The notes under the pieces: generated by a model
Told to the model about the DNA's origin: nothing
The model's database searches: none
Seen by the model: only the letters and a program-made list of their open reading frames with translations
Source: Deltaproteobacteria bacterium
GTDB lineage: Bacteria > Bdellovibrionota > FAC87 > UBA2466
Reading direction: 5' to 3'
Assembly: GCA_900299195.1 (NCBI GenBank)
Contig: OMIX01000037.1
Coordinates: 1-32,971, forward strand
Length of the DNA: 32,971 nucleotides
Translations under genes and position numbers: made by a program
Part shown: positions 1 through 6,950 of the stretch, one piece after another
Numbering within the stretch: position 1 is the stretch's first letter
Layout of the letters: each line of letters opens with the position of its first letter

Positions 1-80
1 AAGTCGCTGTGGCTCTTCTGGAAAAACTGAGCGAACTCAACCAAAATCAAAAAACAGAGCCGGGTCGAGAAGAAGAATAG
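1..80 (+). CDS. 3' end of an unidentified gene, cut by the window start
   Basis: The frame beginning at base 3 reads VAVALLEKLSELNQNQK and ends in EEE followed by TAG at 78-80. Only about 25 codons are visible, so the family cannot be named. The same codons, with more of the gene in front of them, occur at 4340-4525. There the text before them (PVESLEKLGMKRKV) resembles a helix-hairpin-helix tail, as in UvrC-like C-termini, but this is only an impression. This copy is probably attached to the intact gene upstream of the window, because the copy at 4.4 kb runs into a stop. Confidence 0.5.
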   Translation, partial: VAVALLEKLSELNQNQKTEPGREEE

Positions 81-81
81 A
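1..81. repeat. Outer direct repeat, left copy (identical to 4446-4526)
   Basis: Bases 1-81 match 4446-4526 exactly. The match stops at base 82 (a versus c). Because it already covers base 1, the repeat probably extends to the left of the window. It carries the last 25 codons and stop of a gene. The pair brackets about 4.36 kb of accessory DNA. Confidence 0.95.
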
Positions 82-123
82 ATATAACCACCCATTTCTG
101 GCCGAGCAGATAATAACGATATT

Positions 124-183
124 TAGAATTCATTGGTGATCGGTTAAGCGACAGTAAATCACGCGAAAGCCCTTTCTGGTAGG
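124..183 (+). repeat. Left arm of a 60-bp imperfect inverted repeat
   Basis: This stretch is the reverse complement of 2170-2228. Over the 55 aligned bases 130-183 I count 4 mismatches, with a 2-base indel outside them. The core includes ggtgatcggttaagcga and aaatcacgcgaaagcccttt. The arms enclose about 2.0 kb containing the ATPase gene, as terminal inverted repeats of a mobile element would, but no transposase is present between them. Confidence 0.85.
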
Positions 184-316
184 ACATTTACCTGGCCGCT
201 TTTGAACGAATTGGATACGTTCCTATAAAAACACTGTGAAAATTAGATGCTTCTCCATAAGTGGGGGCGAAGTAGCAGCGGTTTTAGGTTCGCAATTTTG
301 TACCAGGTAAATACCT
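182..316 (+). repeat. Dispersed repeat, copy A (short, internally deleted form)
   Basis: It begins with ggacatttacctgg (182-195) and ends with ccaggtaaatacc (303-315), which form short inverted ends. The interior from gccgctttt to gtgggggcgaagtag aligns by eye with the right third of copy B (from about 1932 to 2012) with scattered substitutions. The left two thirds of copy B are missing here. No open reading frame of note is present. I do not recognise the family. Confidence 0.6.
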
Positions 317-353
317 TTGGGGCAATCGTTGTAAGCCGGCTCTTAATTTTAAA

Positions 354-390
354 CACGGTTATACCGTGGATTATCATGATAATCCGTGGT
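354..390. promoter_or_regulatory. Double palindrome at the ATPase start, probable operator
   Basis: Two dyads lie side by side. The first is cacggt-tat-accgtg (354-368). The second is the perfect 18-bp palindrome ggattatcatgataatcc (368-385), with a further matching acc/ggt pair outside it (363-365 and 388-390). The second dyad ends 16 bases before the ATG at 402. This position suits an autoregulatory or toxin-antitoxin-like operator; that role is inferred. Confidence 0.6.
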
Positions 391-401
391 AGTATTGAGG
401 A

Positions 402-1553
402 ATGGTTGTTAAGAGAAAATTAGATCTCCGTTTAAAAACAAAAGAACGAACGTGCTTTCTATTTGGCCCGCGTGGGGTCGGGAAAACGACATTAATTCGG
501 GAAACCTTCACCCAACAATGTCTTGTGATTGATCTCTTAAGATCCCGAGAGTTCACCGATCTGTCCGCGGATCCGGGAATTCTCGAAGAGCTTTGCCGAG
601 GGCATAAATTTGTTATCATTGATGAGGTTCAACGAATTCCTGAACTGCTGAATGAAGTTCATCGCCTTATAGAAGAAAAGGGAATCCGATTCTTACTGAC
701 AGGCAGTAGTGCGCGAAAATTAAAACAGCAACATGCGAATATGTTGGGCGGAAGAGCTAGTTCTTTGAAACTTTTTCCCTTTCTGTTTACGGAAATCGGA
801 CAGGGATTCGATCTCTCAAGGGCTCTCCTCGTTGGAACTCTTCCTACTGTTTGGCTAAACCAAGATCCCATTGAAATTCTAGACGCGTACCTGACAACTT
901 ACCTGAAAGAGGAGATTACAGCAGAGGGACTGATTAGGAATCTACCTGCTTTTTCTAGATTTCTAAAAGTGAGTGCTTTGGCATCTGGAGAGCTGATCAA
1001 TTATGCTGCCATTGCCAGCGATGCCACAGTTAAGGAGACTACAGTCCGTTCTCACTTTCAAGTTCTAGAAGACACCTTGATTGGCTCTAGACTTGAACCC
1101 TTTGTAGAAAGTAAAAAGCGAAAAGCCATTGCCACGGAGAAATTTTTTTACTTTGATAATGGGGTACGGAATTTTATTCTGGGCATTGAGAGCTTGGATA
1201 GAAATAGTGATATCTACGGAAAATGCTTTGAAACTTTTATCTTTAATGAATTGAAGGCTTATCTTTCGTACAACCGAATCCATAAACCCCTCACCTTTTG
1301 GAGATCACGAAGTCAATTTGAAGTTGATTTTTTAATTGGCAACTCAATAGCTATCGAAGTAAAAGCCACCAAAAAAGTGACCGACAAGCACTTGAAGGGT
1401 CTTCGAGCTTTAGCTGAAGAGAATATCTTTAAAAGCTACTATCTCGTTTCTGAAGACCCCGTGACGAGAATAGTTAAAGAAGGTCACAACGAGTACTCTC
1501 TCATGCCATGGAATGTCTTTCTAACAAATTTATGGAATAAAAAAATTGGCTAA
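402..1553 (+). CDS. P-loop ATPase with C-terminal DUF4143-type domain
   Basis: The 383-residue protein starts with a short basic strand (MVVKRKLDLRL) and a Walker A motif GPRGVGKTT at residues 22-30. Walker B is FVIIDEVQRIP near 70-80, and a sensor-like LLTGSSARKL follows near 99. The C-terminal part has FEVDFLIG and AIEVKAT near 309-326, spaced like the E/D-xK core of a PD-(D/E)XK nuclease fold, as in the DUF4143 partner domain of this ATPase family. Length is normal for the family. The ATG at 402 has GAGG only one base upstream, which is tight, but the N-terminal text fits the family start. The gene lies alone inside the repeat-rich island and behind a large palindrome. Biological function of this family is poorly defined; some members look like defence or antitoxin-like cargo. 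The ATPase call is firm, the role unknown. Confidence 0.85.
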   Translation: MVVKRKLDLRLKTKERTCFLFGPRGVGKTTLIRETFTQQCLVIDLLRSREFTDLSADPGILEELCRGHKFVIIDEVQRIPELLNEVHRLIEEKGIRFLLTGSSARKLKQQHANMLGGRASSLKLFPFLFTEIGQGFDLSRALLVGTLPTVWLNQDPIEILDAYLTTYLKEEITAEGLIRNLPAFSRFLKVSALASGELINYAAIASDATVKETTVRSHFQVLEDTLIGSRLEPFVESKKRKAIATEKFFYFDNGVRNFILGIESLDRNSDIYGKCFETFIFNELKAYLSYNRIHKPLTFWRSRSQFEVDFLIGNSIAIEVKATKKVTDKHLKGLRALAEENIFKSYYLVSEDPVTRIVKEGHNEYSLMPWNVFLTNLWNKKIG

Positions 1554-1665
1554 TCACGAAGTTAAAGGTGTCGGACTCAAGAAACTACCTGGAACCCGTT
1601 AAATCAAGGATTCTTTCTAAATAGCGGCCGGCGGTCGATATCGGGTACAGACGAGTTCCCTTTCA

Positions 1666-2074
1666 AAGGACATTTACCAGGATTGATGAGAACTCAATGG
1701 CGTAGCCGCCTGACAGTGAAGTAAGTAGGAGCCTAATATTCTTGGATTGGGAATTAGATACTTAGAACTAATCGAAGAAATACGCTAGAAAAAGATGCAA
1801 AAGCGGAGCATGAAATATACCAGCAATAGCCTAAAGGCCGAAGTGGACAGGAGCCGGGGCCATGCCCATAGGAGCTATACCAACGGCTACTTTGGTGGGT
1901 AACGAAGGCTAGAAGCACCAGAGTGCAACGCCGTTTTTCAAACGAGATGGGCACGTTTTCATAGGGATACCATGAAAGTTTTAAAAGTCTTTCCAAAAAG
2001 TGGGAGCGAAGTAGTGGGAATCTCAATGGCAGATATTTTTTTTGGGGATTTAGAAGAATAGGTCCAGGTAAATA
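1666..2074 (+). repeat. Dispersed repeat, copy B (longest copy)
   Basis: It starts with aaggacatttaccagg and ends at ccaggtaaatac (2063-2074), about 409 bases with short inverted ends. Its left 111 bases (1666-1776) are identical to copy C at 4097-4207, and the match continues to 1785 with two substitutions. Its right part aligns with copy A. Local dyads occur inside, for example tttcat/atgaaa around 1955-1978. It has no clear coding content, so it could be a MITE-like or structured-RNA repeat, or a decayed insertion sequence. Confidence 0.75.
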
Positions 2075-2169
2075 CATTGTACTAAGACCATATCGGGATC
2101 GTACCACAGAAAAATATCTGACCGTGATGATACGAAGAGAAGCCTTCGACCCGAATAGACCCCATAAAC

Positions 2170-2228
2170 TCCTGCCAGAAAGGGCTTTCGCGTGATTTGC
2201 TTTCGCTTAACCGATCACCTATGAACTA
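2170..2228 (-). repeat. Right arm of the 60-bp imperfect inverted repeat
   Basis: This is the reverse complement partner of 124-183, with 4 mismatches in the 55-base core. It lies about 95 bases beyond the end of repeat copy B, whereas the left arm abuts copy A directly. Confidence 0.85.
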
Positions 2229-2311
2229 AAATTATAGCGAATAAAACTGTCTAACAAGCTGAGTTGTGCGGTTCCAAACCATAAGGTCGAGGCGGAGGTG
2301 TTCATTATAAG

Positions 2312-2350
2312 ATGAAATTTAACTATCTAGCCTTTATAATAATCAAATGA
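2312..2350 (+). CDS. 12-codon leader ORF overlapping the glycosyltransferase start
   Basis: ATG at 2312 encodes MKFNYLAFIIIK and stops at TGA 2348-2350. It overlaps the next ATG as ATGA (2347-2350). It has a good Shine-Dalgarno, GGAGGTG at 2294-2300, 11 bases upstream. The downstream gene has none of its own. This suggests translational coupling. It could equally be a chance arrangement or the relic of a longer N-terminus. Confidence 0.35.
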   Translation: MKFNYLAFIIIK

Positions 2351-4071
2351 ATTCATTTAAAGACACCCAATCGGGGAAACCATCAATTTGGGTCATGACA
2401 GTTTTAATGGCAACTTGCCTTCTACTGGTTGGTTTTTGGTTTATTGGAAAGGGATCTACTTTCATTGACGGACAAAGAGTATTTACCCTCTTCGATGATG
2501 CCATGATTTCCATGACCTATGCCAGAAACTTAGCTCACGGTCACGGCTTAGTATGGAACGCAGGAGAGTCTCCCGTTGAGGGCTACACGAACCCCCTTTG
2601 GACTATATGGTTGGCATTTTTGCATTTGTCCGGACTACCAGATGCACAGATGGGGTTTTTAGTCTCATTAAGTGGATTAATTATTTTAATAGCCAATATT
2701 TTTATTGTTGGCCTTCTTACCTACAATCTTAGCTTCAAATCGCGTCTCGCAACTCTGACTAGCATTTCACTAACTACATTTTGCTTTCCTATTATTTTTT
2801 GGACACTTAGAGGAATGGAGGTTGGCCTCCTCTCACTTTTAGTAAATTTAATCTTTTTAATAATCTTCAATTCGATTGAATCGTCCCGGAAATTACCCAC
2901 CGGATGGTTAACTCTTTTGATTGGGGCACTAGTCTTAACACGAATGGACGGCATCATTCTGATTTTGCCACTGATCTACTACGAATTCCGTCAACCCCAA
3001 AAAAATTTAAAAAACCCTATTTGGATTAGTTGTGTGACGGGGGGCATCGGTACACTCGTGATTCTTTGCATCTCGAGAAAAATTTATTATGGCGAATGGC
3101 TTCCCAACACATATTACTTAAAATTAACTGGTGTAAGCGGAATAATTAGATGGGGTCGAGGATTCGAATCACTGTATTCGACCTTCCAAACCTATCTAAG
3201 TATACCGGTTTTCCTAGTTTTAATTGCTGTTATATTCTCCAGAAAAATCTCCAGTAGCATACTTTGTTTGATTTCTTTTTTTATTTTTCAATGTATTTAC
3301 TCCGTTCATGTTGGTGGAGATGCTTGGGAGTGGTCAGGCATTACTAACCGTTACATCTCAGTTGCCCTACCCATTTTGTTTGTGCTTTGCGGATGGAGTA
3401 TCGGGACTTTTAGTAATTGGTTATCAATAAACAAAGGTTCATACAGCCTCACAGCTTATGCCCTAATCGTTGGGGTCTTTGGCCTAAACTTGTATTTACA
3501 TGGCAAAGATATGCGCCGTGTTTTTTGGGAGAGAGCTTTTGAAGTTGAACGTGATTTCGACCAATCTGCGATTGGTTTACATTTTAAAAAGCATGTTCGA
3601 ATCAGAGCCAGTGCTGGCGTATTTTCAGCTGGTAGCTTTTGTTACTTCTCGCATCTTAAATGTATAGATTTTCTTGGCAAAAGTGATAAGTACATTGCTC
3701 GTTTAACACCCGTCGGAACTGACTCTTTTACACCGGGCCACAACAAATCAGACTTTAATTTTACGATTAAAGTTCTAAAACCTGACATTATCATAGGATT
3801 ATATTCTGAACAGGCGCTATCAGATTTTTTAAAACAGAGTTCAGAGCCTCCTAGGTACCTAGCAATGAATCAATCTATTTGGTTAAAAGAAGGGCTAGCT
3901 TGGCCCAAAGATCTTTTTAATAGTTCAGGAATTAACAATGAAAAGTTTTCGGATGATGTTTTAGAAATAGTGGTTCAACTCAAGAAGCAAATGGAAAGAA
4001 ATGAAGCAATATTATCCCTAAAAAAACAAATCAAACAGTTTATCAATCCGTATATAGCTTACAGCGGCTGA
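2347..4071 (+). CDS. Polytopic GT-C-like glycosyltransferase
   Basis: This 574-residue inner-membrane protein has one membrane segment near residues 15-35 and then a long outer loop. The loop carries an acidic pair and an aromatic signature: FTLFDDAMISMTYARNLAHG, then EGYTNPLW. About ten more hydrophobic segments and a soluble C-terminal part from roughly residue 390 follow. The loop resembles polyprenyl-phosphate-sugar-dependent GT-C enzymes of the AftB-like/ArnT-like group, in which the Asp pair is catalytic. The donor and acceptor cannot be told. No Shine-Dalgarno precedes the ATG, but a leader ORF ends on it in an ATGA overlap. The gene sits inside the accessory island between repeat copies B and C, and its lower GC composition suits acquired surface-glycan cargo. 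Confidence 0.7.
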   Translation: MNSFKDTQSGKPSIWVMTVLMATCLLLVGFWFIGKGSTFIDGQRVFTLFDDAMISMTYARNLAHGHGLVWNAGESPVEGYTNPLWTIWLAFLHLSGLPDAQMGFLVSLSGLIILIANIFIVGLLTYNLSFKSRLATLTSISLTTFCFPIIFWTLRGMEVGLLSLLVNLIFLIIFNSIESSRKLPTGWLTLLIGALVLTRMDGIILILPLIYYEFRQPQKNLKNPIWISCVTGGIGTLVILCISRKIYYGEWLPNTYYLKLTGVSGIIRWGRGFESLYSTFQTYLSIPVFLVLIAVIFSRKISSSILCLISFFIFQCIYSVHVGGDAWEWSGITNRYISVALPILFVLCGWSIGTFSNWLSINKGSYSLTAYALIVGVFGLNLYLHGKDMRRVFWERAFEVERDFDQSAIGLHFKKHVRIRASAGVFSAGSFCYFSHLKCIDFLGKSDKYIARLTPVGTDSFTPGHNKSDFNFTIKVLKPDIIIGLYSEQALSDFLKQSSEPPRYLAMNQSIWLKEGLAWPKDLFNSSGINNEKFSDDVLEIVVQLKKQMERNEAILSLKKQIKQFINPYIAYSG

Positions 4072-4096
4072 GCTAGCCCCTCCTGGGACCATCAAT

Positions 4097-4216
4097 AAGG
4101 ACATTTACCAGGATTGATGAGAACTCAATGGCGTAGCCGCCTGACAGTGAAGTAAGTAGGAGCCTAATATTCTTGGATTGGGAATTAGATACTTAGAACT
4201 AATCGAAAAAATATGC
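4097..4216 (+). repeat. Dispersed repeat, copy C (left part only)
   Basis: Bases 4097-4207 are identical to 1666-1776, and 4208-4216 match 1777-1785 with two substitutions. The right half of the element, including the ccaggtaaatac end, is missing. The complete identity over 111 bases, while copy A has diverged, implies a recent duplication or gene conversion between copies B and C. Confidence 0.9.
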
Positions 4217-4294
4217 CTTGATACCCACCTTCAGAATTTGTGCTTCCTGCCCAGGACTTCTTTTAGTCTCTGCACCAAGCGTTGATTCAGGTAA

Positions 4295-4525
4295 GAACTT
4301 ACGTTTTTCTTCAGAAAACAGACATCGATCAATAATTTTTTTGGCCGCTTTCCGACTGAATGGGCGTTTCTCTTTTATACGGGGAACTTAGAATCTCTGA
4401 GCCAAGCCCCAGTGGAATCCCTAGAAAAATTGGGAATGAAAAGAAAAGTCGCTGTGGCTCTTCTGGAAAAACTGAGCGAACTCAACCAAAATCAAAAAAC
4501 AGAGCCGGGTCGAGAAGAAGAATAG
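4295..4525 (+). pseudogene. Truncated duplicate of the gene ending at base 80
   Basis: The frame is open from after a TAA at 4292-4294 to TAG at 4523-4525. From about 4340 it reads like real protein (FPTEWAFLFYTGNLESLSQ, then PVESLEKLGMKRK), and its last 25 codons equal those at 3-80. It has no credible start or Shine-Dalgarno. It is most simply the 3' remnant of the gene whose intact copy lies left of the window, separated from it by the island. Its stop falls 3 bases from the stop of the convergent gene at 4529, which probably preserves the ancestral junction. Confidence 0.6.
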
Positions 4526-4526
4526 A
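4446..4526. repeat. Outer direct repeat, right copy
   Basis: These 81 bases are identical to 1-81. They contain the duplicated gene end and its TAG, and lie just before the stop of the minus-strand gene at 4529. Confidence 0.95.
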
Positions 4527-4528
4527 CT

Positions 4529-5428
4529 CTATGAACGACCGATTCTGCGGACTCCCTCTCTTTTCTTCCTATCCAGATCGAGCCCTTTCCAAAAGGCATT
4601 CACACCGTCCAACATCTCTTTACCCGCTTGAATGAATTTCTCTTGGTCCAAATCCATCGAGAAAAAGGTCTCTTCTAACTCGTCCCAAGTGTGAGCCGCA
4701 TGTTGGTCTTCCACTTTATCGTGCCAAGTAAAAAAGGCGAGAGGCATCGAGGGACACTCCCGCTCTTTGAAAGCATGAAGGCCTGAGATTAGCTCTTTCC
4801 AAAAACCAGCCGCTGCCCAATTTTCAACAGCAAAACTCGCTCCTAGACCCACATGAGTATCATCCGATCCGTAAATTCGGGCTAACTCATCACAGAAAAA
4901 TAGGGTGGATTGAGTTCCATGTCGTCGTTTACCTACATCATTGAAAGTTAAACCCACATGAGAAATCATCCTTAACATCCATTCAAAATGCGCAGCTTTG
5001 AAAAAGAACGTTCCACCATCCACAGTCCCTTCTTCTTGAACGATATCTTTTTCTACGTCGGAGGCGCTATCCTCAGCCGTTTTCTTTTTAGTGGGTTTAA
5101 AAACGACTCCTAATTCATTCATTAAAATCTGTTTTGAAGCATGCATAGCTTCTAAAGTGGGGGCATTGATCGTTTTCTTGAGTTGAGCTTCAATGAAAAG
5201 GTTTGAAAACACCGAAAACTGTACCAAAAAATGTCTGACATCGTCTCGGTCGATTTGACCATTTTTAAACCAAGCACAAAACTGATTGTGAGTGATCACT
5301 TCGTGAGGAAGGATTTCCTTTTTTATTCTTTGTAGTAGTTCATGATATTCCTCGACTCTTTTTTGAGAAATTTCACCCTTTTTAACTTTGTCTAAGATTT
5401 CATGAGATACCGTTTCAGGAGCTTTCAT
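4529..5428 (-). CDS. Haem-oxygenase-fold (TenA/PqqC-like) putative iron-containing redox protein
   Basis: This 299-residue, mainly helical soluble protein has spaced acidic and His residues typical of the HDO/iron-containing redox enzyme group. They include MNELG near 103, HFEWMLRMISHVG near 145-160, FAVENWAAAGFW near 205-216 and FFTWHDKVEDQHAAHTWDEL near 235-255. In that group such residues hold a di-iron or bind a cofactor. The substrate is unknown. A Lys/Asp-rich insert (about 112-135) interrupts the domain. The gene follows hmgA after 4 bases, and its Shine-Dalgarno GAGGTGATGAT overlaps the hmgA stop, so the two are probably co-translated. A link to tyrosine/homogentisate breakdown is only contextual. 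Confidence 0.7.
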   Translation of the reverse strand: MKAPETVSHEILDKVKKGEISQKRVEEYHELLQRIKKEILPHEVITHNQFCAWFKNGQIDRDDVRHFLVQFSVFSNLFIEAQLKKTINAPTLEAMHASKQILMNELGVVFKPTKKKTAEDSASDVEKDIVQEEGTVDGGTFFFKAAHFEWMLRMISHVGLTFNDVGKRRHGTQSTLFFCDELARIYGSDDTHVGLGASFAVENWAAAGFWKELISGLHAFKERECPSMPLAFFTWHDKVEDQHAAHTWDELEETFFSMDLDQEKFIQAGKEMLDGVNAFWKGLDLDRKKREGVRRIGRS

Positions 5429-5432
5429 ATCA

Positions 5433-6734
5433 TCACCTCTTTTTGGGATCGAAATGGCTTTTCAGTCCGCGCCAAGAGCCCAAGTAGTCTTTTTGTCGAC
5501 TTGGAGTCGACAGAGCAAATGACGTCGGCACAAAGACCTGGTTACTTTCAAACATAAAAGCTAAAGTTTTATCAAGATATTGAGGATGGAGTTCGGCTTC
5601 CGTCGCTTTTTGAAATGCATCGGAATCAGGTCCATGAGCAGACATAGCGTTATGTAAACTTATTCCACCAGGAACAAACCCTTCCGGTTTAGCATCATAT
5701 TGACCGTAAATGAGCCCCATAAACTCACTCATGTAATTTCTATGATAATAAGGGGGTCTAAAAGTATCTTTAGCCACCATCCATCGGGCAGGAAAAATAA
5801 CAAAATCTACATTGGCCACCCCAGCAGTTTGGGTGGGAGAGGTTAAAACGGTAAAAATAGAGGGATCTGGGTGATCAAAACTGACCGTGTTAATCGTATT
5901 AAATAAAGTCAGATCGTATTTATAAGGAACATAATTACCCGCCCAAGCCACAACATCCAGGGGGGAATAGTTGATTTCTGATTCCCAAAGTCCGCCCTGA
6001 AATTTGGTGATCAATTTAAACTTACCTGCTTTGTCTTCGTAAGCGGCCACTGGCGAAAGAAAATGTCTGGGATTAGCTAAACCATTAGCTCCAATGGGGC
6101 CCAAACCGGGTAAACGAAAATGAGCTCCATAGTTCTCACAAAGGTAGCCATCGGCCGTTTTACCTAAAGGCGAAGCCTGAAATTTCATTCCCCTTGGAAT
6201 GACCGCAATTTCGCTAGGTTTCACCGTTAAATCGCCACATTCTGTTTTCAGTAAAACGTCTCCAGAACGAGGGACAAAAAGTAACTCACCGTCTGAATTG
6301 TAAAAATACCGATGGGTCATCGGTTGATTCATAAAATAAACATGAGCTGCACAACCGGAATGATGCGAAACATGGCCATTACCCACCATCGTAATGAGCC
6401 CATCGATAAAATCGGTGGGTTGGGTAGGGGATGGAATGGGATCCCATCTCATCTGGTTAGGCGATGCCCTTTCGTCCAAAAACGGCGACGTTTTTAAAAG
6501 CTGTGAATGAATGGGTTGAAAAGCCTCATGCAAAACCGAGGGACGGATACGATAAAACCAAGTCTTTTGGTTCTCATTTCGCGGTGCTGTAAAAGCAGTC
6601 CCGCTTAACTGTTCAGCGTACAGCCCATAAGGAGGACGTTGGGGAGAATTTTGCCCGTGGGGTAAAGCGGATGGCAAAGCTTCAGACTCAAAATGGTTGC
6701 CAAATCCAGAAAAATATTTAAGTTCAGAGGCCAT
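5433..6734 (-). CDS. hmgA: Homogentisate 1,2-dioxygenase
   Basis: The 433-residue protein opens homogentisate to maleylacetoacetate in tyrosine and phenylalanine degradation. It begins with the family text SGFGNHFESEALPSALP and is full length for the family. The non-haem iron ligands are visible as HRNYMSE (His331, Glu337) and SAHGPD (His367), with the same spacing as human His335, Glu341 and His371. The ATG at 6734 has only a weak purine-rich stretch upstream. The gene is first in a two-gene minus-strand operon with the haem-oxygenase-fold protein. The next enzymes of the pathway (maiA, fahA) are not in the window. A pterin carbinolamine dehydratase at 24.1-24.4 kb would serve the start of the same pathway, which is a functional but not a physical link. 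Confidence 0.97.
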   Translation of the reverse strand: MASELKYFSGFGNHFESEALPSALPHGQNSPQRPPYGLYAEQLSGTAFTAPRNENQKTWFYRIRPSVLHEAFQPIHSQLLKTSPFLDERASPNQMRWDPIPSPTQPTDFIDGLITMVGNGHVSHHSGCAAHVYFMNQPMTHRYFYNSDGELLFVPRSGDVLLKTECGDLTVKPSEIAVIPRGMKFQASPLGKTADGYLCENYGAHFRLPGLGPIGANGLANPRHFLSPVAAYEDKAGKFKLITKFQGGLWESEINYSPLDVVAWAGNYVPYKYDLTLFNTINTVSFDHPDPSIFTVLTSPTQTAGVANVDFVIFPARWMVAKDTFRPPYYHRNYMSEFMGLIYGQYDAKPEGFVPGGISLHNAMSAHGPDSDAFQKATEAELHPQYLDKTLAFMFESNQVFVPTSFALSTPSRQKDYLGSWRGLKSHFDPKKR

Positions 6735-6810
6735 TATTTTTCTTACTTTAAACCTCTTCTAAATTTTGTCATCAACTTTGAAAGTTTTTGGAACCTCGTT
6801 CAATGTTCGA

Positions 6811-6852
6811 TTGACAGCCTCCGTCGAGATGTTTAGCTTTTAACGGTTAAAA
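6811..6852 (+). promoter_or_regulatory. Probable promoter of the cytochrome oxidase operon, with a palindrome
   Basis: TTGACA at 6811-6816 is followed 16 bases later by TTAGCT (6833-6838), a weak -10. Next to it is the perfect dyad TTTTAAC-G-GTTAAAA (6838-6852), a possible operator overlapping the start point. The icd promoter candidate has the same kind of pair (TTGACT, 17 bases, TAAGCT), which supports the call slightly. Confidence 0.4.
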
Positions 6853-6950
6853 ATAGCTGAAAAATTGGGCTGTTTTAAACAATTAGAATTTTCTTCTGAA
6901 AATGTTTTGTTTAAAATCCTAATCATTCATTTAACGAGGATGGCAACATA

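Larger units (their letters stand above)
1554..2346. other. Non-coding accessory DNA between the ATPase and glycosyltransferase genes
   Basis: This 793-base gap holds dispersed repeat copy B (1666-2074), the right arm of the inverted repeat (2170-2228) and a 12-codon leader ORF (2312-2350). A 117-codon minus-strand frame at 1754-2107 lies inside the repeat. It is rich in Ser, Arg, Leu and Pro without domain-like text, and I treat it as chance. Bases 1623-1650 and 2088-2105 share only a short atatcggg word. Confidence 0.7.
4072..4528. other. Right edge of the island: repeat copy C and gene remnants
   Basis: This gap holds repeat copy C (4097-4216) and a duplicated gene 3' end (about 4340-4525). 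Between them lies a stretch (4217-4340) with short frames on both strands but no complete gene. The minus-strand frame 4231-4374 would read KKNVSSYLNQRLVQRLKEVL before its stop at 4231-4233, which looks like a real protein tail. It has no start, and I cannot name it. Confidence 0.6.

Noticed and set aside
1754-2107. 117-codon minus-strand frame
   Set aside because: It lies wholly inside repeat copy B, has low-complexity Ser/Leu/Arg/Pro text and no ribosome site, and copy C preserves only its non-coding left end.
2249-2256. attC-like half site (GTCTAAC) suggesting an integron
   Set aside because: The partner GTTRRRY box at the required spacing is missing, there is no integrase, and the match is only seven bases.
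4360-4635. 91-codon plus-strand frame across the right outer repeat
   Set aside because: It is out of frame with the duplicated gene end and runs into the coding region of the minus-strand gene at 4529.
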